Shown piece after piece: positions 37,825 to 41,859 of a stretch of DNA of 41,859 nt; the first letter of the stretch is position 1; each line of letters opens with the position of its first letter. A program made the translations under genes and the position numbers. The notes beneath the pieces were generated by a model. The model did not search any database. It saw only the letters and a program-made list of their open reading frames with translations, and had not been told where the DNA came from. Source of the DNA: Gammaproteobacteria bacterium (GTDB lineage Bacteria > Pseudomonadota > Gammaproteobacteria > Methylococcales > DRLZ01); the NCBI GenBank assembly GCA_022600935.1, contig JAHZJL010000140.1, forward strand, positions 1-41,859. Direction: 5' to 3'.

Positions 37825-38722
37825 CTTAATTCAACACCTGAATAATCAGTTCGGCATTGCCGGACATCTGAAAATCACTCAGAAAAACCCTCAATTCGCT
37901 TTCATTGAAGTACACAGCTCTCTGGCCACCGCAGTTGTTTCGCTGTATGGAGGCCATGTACTTGAATTCAAACCAGTTGATCAGAACGAACAATTGCTGT
38001 TTGTCAGCAACCAGGCATTGTATCAAACCGGAAAGGCCATCAGGGGAGGTATTCCGGTGTGCTGGCCGTGGTTTGGTGCTGCACCCGACAGCACTGGACC
38101 TGCACACGGCCTGGTTCGGACTCGCCCCTGGCAATTGCGCAAAACAGCACTGGCTGATGATGGATCAATCGACATCACTCTTGGTATACAGGACGACGCT
38201 GAAACCCGGAAAATCTGGAACCACCGTTTTGATCTGTCGCTGGTAATCACCATTAACCAAACCCTGTCGTTACAGTTGATCACATACAATACCGGCAATT
38301 CCGAATTCAAGCTGACCCAGGCATTACATAGCTATTTTCTGGTTGGGGACAGTCGATCTGTTCAAATCAAGGGGCTTGAAAATCTGTCTTACATCGATAA
38401 AACTGACGATGGACAACTCAAACAACAACAAGGATGTGTATCAATATCGGAAGAAACAGACCGCGTTTTCAATACCGAATCCGAGCCTCGATTGACATTG
38501 CTCGATCCTTCTTTGTCTCGAAGCACTGACATTCAATCAAACAACTGCCGCACAGCAGTGGTCTGGAATCCCTGGAAGCACAAATCCGAGTCCATGAAAG
38601 ACCTGGGTCATTCAGATTACATGCGATTTGTCTGTATCGAGACGGCAAATGCAGGTAACAATGTCATTCATGTAAAACCAGACAGCAAATTTTCATTGTT
38701 TGCTCAATACCGGGTTATTTAG
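37817..38722 (+). CDS. D-hexose-6-phosphate mutarotase (YeaD family)
   Basis: 301 aa, galactose-mutarotase-like fold. It interconverts alpha and beta anomers of hexose 6-phosphates such as glucose-6-phosphate. Family segments are GGIPVCWPWFGA near residue 80, GPAHGLVRTRPW with the catalytic His, LHSYFLVGD, and the catalytic Glu region FVCIETAN near the C-terminus. The ORF track runs 39 codons upstream inside yhbY; ATG 37817 gives the usual start and an 8-nt overlap. Supply of a glucose-6-phosphate anomer could help the inositol synthase, but this is speculation. Confidence 0.9.
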   Translation: MDSLIQHLNNQFGIAGHLKITQKNPQFAFIEVHSSLATAVVSLYGGHVLEFKPVDQNEQLLFVSNQALYQTGKAIRGGIPVCWPWFGAAPDSTGPAHGLVRTRPWQLRKTALADDGSIDITLGIQDDAETRKIWNHRFDLSLVITINQTLSLQLITYNTGNSEFKLTQALHSYFLVGDSRSVQIKGLENLSYIDKTDDGQLKQQQGCVSISEETDRVFNTESEPRLTLLDPSLSRSTDIQSNNCRTAVVWNPWKHKSESMKDLGHSDYMRFVCIETANAGNNVIHVKPDSKFSLFAQYRVI

Positions 38723-39343
38723 AAACAGCTTTGCTGTTGTGAATTCTGAATCAACTGCAACACTCGCCTGCTCGTGATAAAGCCGCGTCATATCACACAC
38801 TTTTTTATTTAAATCCAACTTTAAACCAAAACACCCGGATAGAGACCGAAATATATCTTACTGATATCACAATACTATTTCTTCTAATTATTCAAAACTG
38901 TGTGATATGACACAGTTAACTGTGTCATATCACACAGTTTTAGCTTTTTGGATTCTAAAGCTGGCCGAAGAATCCACTGCCAGTACTGCATTGTAAAGAA
39001 TTCACAGCGTTGCAATAGAAACAACAATAAACAAACCCAATAAGTTATTTACACTATATATCAGCATCTTAAACAATCTCCACTCGAATTGAACACTTCA
39101 ATTTCAAGATCGTAACCTTATCAAAGCACCCTGAGCATCCAGAATCTCTTATAAACTATTGGCATCTTTATTGCTTGTTAATCCTCGGATTGAAACAACT
39201 GTTCTTTCCATACAACAAAAATACAAACATGCCCCGCCATTCCTTACTATACAAGGGAAACTAGCTGTTGATTTTTTACAACAACACTGCATAACAACAG
39301 CTATGGGGATGAAAAATGATTAACACATTGGCAAGGTGAAACA
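38723..39343. other. 621-bp intergenic region upstream of the TonB-dependent receptor
   Basis: No gene is seen. It contains a GTCATATCACACA half-site at 38787-38799, the 48-bp palindrome at 38894-38941, an inverted repeat TAGCTGTTG/CAACAGCTA (39262-39270 with 39295-39303), and an AAGGTG ribosome-binding site just before the receptor gene. The sequence is AT-rich and looks regulatory. Confidence 0.6.
38894..38941. promoter_or_regulatory. 48-bp perfect palindrome
   Basis: The 24 bases from 38894 are an exact reverse complement of the next 24, with no spacer. Each half contains AACTGTGT-6 nt-ACACAGTT, itself an 8-6-8 inverted repeat, so it may be two abutting binding sites for one dimeric regulator, or a cruciform or RNA hairpin. 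A TTTTAGCTTTTT tract on the plus side also allows a terminator reading for the mutarotase transcript. Confidence 0.85.
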
Positions 39344-41704
39344 ATGAAAACAACACTGTTAAACACAATGCTTGGCTTTATAACCAGCATCGTGTTTTTA
39401 AGTTCAGCGACTATGGCTGCTGAGAACCAAGGGGACAACAACGAATCCTATTACAAACAAGTCAGTGATCAACAGGTTGCCGCTTACACAGGCGAAACCA
39501 TGGTCATTACGACAGCACATAAACTTTTTCCCAATACAACAATTGCAACACCAAGCTTCCAGGTCAGTGAGGAAGCTATCAACAAAACCAATTTAATTAC
39601 AGCATCTGATGCCATCAAACTGGCACCCAGTGTACAGGTGCGCCGCCGTTTCTATGGCGACACCAATGGCGTCACCGCAATTCGCGGGTCCACCAACTTC
39701 CAGACCAACCACTTCAACATGTTTGTCGATGGCATCCCTCTCCACAATCCGGTTCAAACCAAGTGGAATGGCGCGCCAAAATGGTCATTGATTGCTCCTA
39801 ACGCCATCCATTCGGCAACTGTGTTCTATGGCCCCTACTCAGCCGAGCATCGTGGTGCATTCGGCGGTACATTCGATCTGAAAACCAAGTTACCGGAAGA
39901 ATTCGAGATGCATTTCGATGTCACCGGCATTATTCAGGACGCCAAACGCTTCGGAAAAAATGAGGCATTAACCGGCCACAAGGAATTTGTTTCAGCAGGC
40001 AACCGCTTTGACAAATTTACTGTGTTCGCTTTTTACAACCATCTTGAGAATCATGGCCAGCCTCAGAATTTTCCTGTCACTGAAAGCCCAAGACCAACAG
40101 GAACCGCAGGTGACCCGACAACAGCAGTCAGAGGCGCGCGCTTTCCTGAGGCATTATCCGGAAACCCCAGCGTCATTTCCGGTGATTACGGCGTAAACAC
40201 CAACGAATTTGATTTGTATCAGATTAAACTTGGATACGATTTTACCGAAGATTTGCGCGGCTTGTTTACCATGGCGTACGAACGTATTCATCGCGGCAGC
40301 CAGGCCAGAACCTATCTTAAAGATGCCAATGGTAATGCGGTATGGAATGGCCTTGTCTCACAAAACGGTGTCGAGTTTGAAGCCAATCCATCCTCATTTG
40401 GTCGAGGTGTGCTAACCGGCAACGAAGATGAACGTCAAACCTTAATTTATGGCTTGAATCTGTCAGGAAAAATCTCGGAAAACTGGAGCATTGACACCAC
40501 TGCCAGTTATTTTGATGCATTCAAGGATCAAAACCGTGAATCCCGGTTCAGCACCAAAGACCCACAATTTGCAACCGATCCGTCCGGACGCATTACCGAT
40601 ACCAAAGTCTGGTGGGTTGATTACAGCGCCAAACTGGCAACAGACAAATTATTCGATCGCGACGATTTAGGGATGATGGTTGGCTATCAGTTCAACCATT
40701 CCTATTTGAAATTGCGCCAGTATAACTCGGACGATGTCGTTGCCGGGACTCGCGACAGTGCCAGAACACGAAATTTTAACGGTGGTTCCACGCAAACCAA
40801 TAGCGTTTTCATGCAAGCTGACTGGGATATTACCGACCAGATCAATATTATGGCCGGCGCACGTTATGACCACTGGCAATCTGAGCGCGGCCATATTAAC
40901 AATAACGACTTACCGGATCGGGACGCATCACGAGTCTCTCCGAAAGCGTCGTTATCGTTCACTCCAACTGAAAAGCTTAATTTCCGATACTCCTTCACTA
41001 AAGCATATCGTTTCCCGGTTGCCGAGGAACTGTTTGAAAGCTCGACCAATACCAATTCAGTCAATATCTCTGACCCGAATCTGGGACCGGAAAACGGCTT
41101 TTTTCATGATTTAATGGCGCAATACGAGTTACCTGGCGGTTACGTTAGAGCATCAGTGTTCTACAACAATATTGATAATGAAATTCTGCGCACCCAAACC
41201 CGCTTGACCAATGGCGGAACAAGCAACCGGACTCGCAGCATCGACGAAACTGAAACAATCGGTATCGAGCTGGTTTATGAACAGGATTACATTTTCGACC
41301 TGCCAATCGGCTTGTCCATGAATGGCACCTGGTTGAATAAGGAAATCAAGAAGGACTCAAACAATCCTGATCTGGTCGGCAATGAATGGCCTCGAATTCC
41401 CAGATGGCGAGCCAATGCCACAGCTACGTATCACACGACTGAAGAATGGGATAACATCCTCAGCGTGCAATATCGCAATGATCAGTTCAGCAACGAGAAC
41501 AACGATGATGTCAACCAGGGCGTGTTCGGGACTTCCAGCGCGTATGTACTGGTTAATTTCAAAACCATGTACAGCCTGGATGTTGGACATGGCATCACAA
41601 CCCGGTTCTCGGTTGGTATCGACAACATACTCAACGAGTCATATTACGACTTCCACCCTTATCCGCAGCGCACGTATTTTGCCAACATTGCTGTTGATAT
41701 CTAG
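39344..41704 (+). CDS. TonB-dependent outer membrane receptor
   Basis: 786 aa. A signal peptide (cleavage probably after the ATMA near residue 25) is followed by a TonB-box-like ETMVITTA at residues 51-58. The plug domain (about 70-190: ASDAIKLAPSVQVRRR, TAIRGSTNFQTNHF, FVDGIPLHNP) precedes a 22-strand beta-barrel with the TonB-receptor signature near SFTKAYRFPVAEELFE. The C-terminus (YFANIAVDI) ends the last strand. It imports a scarce ligand (siderophore, cobalamin, metal or glycan) using TonB energy; the ligand is not evident. ATG 39344 has AAGGTG about 6 nt upstream. It is a single-gene unit with its own terminator. Confidence 0.93.
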   Translation: MKTTLLNTMLGFITSIVFLSSATMAAENQGDNNESYYKQVSDQQVAAYTGETMVITTAHKLFPNTTIATPSFQVSEEAINKTNLITASDAIKLAPSVQVRRRFYGDTNGVTAIRGSTNFQTNHFNMFVDGIPLHNPVQTKWNGAPKWSLIAPNAIHSATVFYGPYSAEHRGAFGGTFDLKTKLPEEFEMHFDVTGIIQDAKRFGKNEALTGHKEFVSAGNRFDKFTVFAFYNHLENHGQPQNFPVTESPRPTGTAGDPTTAVRGARFPEALSGNPSVISGDYGVNTNEFDLYQIKLGYDFTEDLRGLFTMAYERIHRGSQARTYLKDANGNAVWNGLVSQNGVEFEANPSSFGRGVLTGNEDERQTLIYGLNLSGKISENWSIDTTASYFDAFKDQNRESRFSTKDPQFATDPSGRITDTKVWWVDYSAKLATDKLFDRDDLGMMVGYQFNHSYLKLRQYNSDDVVAGTRDSARTRNFNGGSTQTNSVFMQADWDITDQINIMAGARYDHWQSERGHINNNDLPDRDASRVSPKASLSFTPTEKLNFRYSFTKAYRFPVAEELFESSTNTNSVNISDPNLGPENGFFHDLMAQYELPGGYVRASVFYNNIDNEILRTQTRLTNGGTSNRTRSIDETETIGIELVYEQDYIFDLPIGLSMNGTWLNKEIKKDSNNPDLVGNEWPRIPRWRANATATYHTTEEWDNILSVQYRNDQFSNENNDDVNQGVFGTSSAYVLVNFKTMYSLDVGHGITTRFSVGIDNILNESYYDFHPYPQRTYFANIAVDI

Positions 41705-41732
41705 CAGATAACAGGCAGGATCATGTGAATTT

Positions 41733-41765
41733 AGCGTAACCATGAAAGTGGTTACGCTTTTTTTT
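41733..41765 (+). terminator. Intrinsic terminator after the TonB-dependent receptor
   Basis: AGCGTAACCA, loop TGAAAG, TGGTTACGCT is a perfect 10-bp stem followed by eight T. It starts about 30 nt after the receptor stop. Confidence 0.97.
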
Positions 41766-41859
41766 GCTCCAAAACAACAGCAGATTTAGTTTACAGAAAT
41801 CAGAACACGCAGCATACGGTTTGCAGAACTTACTTCATAAGGCTCAACAACAAGTAGCG

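Noticed and set aside
1-41859. CRISPR array, tRNA, rRNA or prophage genes
   Set aside because: No regularly spaced repeats, cloverleaf-like sequences, rRNA segments or phage proteins were seen.

Overview
The window reads as chromosomal DNA of a gammaproteobacterium, moderately AT-rich by eye. The main evidence is gene order. A minus-strand block runs trpF-trpB-trpA-accD-folC-dedD-cvpA-purF followed by metZ, and dnaB-alr-radA sits nearby, as do proC-yggT and gatCA; these orders are familiar from Pseudomonas-, Shewanella- and E. coli-like genomes. A VPLPA/PEP-CTERM-type surface protein and an exopolysaccharide locus suggest an environmental, EPS-producing member. Genus cannot be assigned from the sequence alone.

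Layout. (1) 1-5438, plus strand: the tail of a polysaccharide/EPS gene cluster with a partial gene, a fused zinc-dehydrogenase/Gfo-Idh-MocA oxidoreductase, a heparinase II/III-family protein and a GT4 glycosyltransferase. (2) 5512-10068, minus: dnaB-alr-radA-DUF1415, tightly overlapped. (3) 10300-11732, minus: proC-yggT. (4) 11921-13620, plus: a spore-photoproduct-lyase-like radical SAM protein coupled to an SDR. (5) 13684-15534, minus: beta-carbonic anhydrase and metZ. (6) 15722-24700, minus: an inositol-monophosphatase-family gene, then tryptophan, fatty-acid, folate and purine genes. (7) 24782-27092: a PEP-CTERM-like secreted protein with a clear terminator, an 883-bp gene-free stretch and a polysaccharide deacetylase. 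(8) 27170-34042: inositol-phosphate synthase, MprF, an FkbM methyltransferase, a CDP-alcohol phosphatidyltransferase and an MscS-type channel, which together look like a lipid/envelope modification region. (9) 34100-37029, minus: gatC-gatA followed by a type I asparaginase where gatB would often be. (10) 37030-37545: an intergenic region holding a candidate 140-bp MITE-like element flanked by TTA. (11) 37546-38722, plus: yhbY and a hexose-6-phosphate mutarotase. (12) 38723-41765: a 621-bp intergenic region with a perfect 48-bp palindrome, then a TonB-dependent receptor closed by a strong intrinsic terminator.

How the genes work together. Most of the window is housekeeping: replication and recombination, amino-acid and nucleotide synthesis, tRNA-dependent amidation and ribosome assembly. 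The accessory interest is envelope-related. The inositol-phosphate synthase and the CDP-alcohol phosphatidyltransferase (complete catalytic motif), with an IMPase-family gene about 3 kb away, could make inositol or an inositol phospholipid. MprF next door would modify or flip phospholipids. This link is inference from proximity and family membership. The best unexplained DNA signals are the 48-bp palindrome, the MITE-like element, a 14-bp inverted repeat inside the SDR gene, and hairpins in the mprF-fkbM gap and in the 883-bp gene-free region. No tRNA, rRNA, CRISPR array or intact insertion sequence was recognised.
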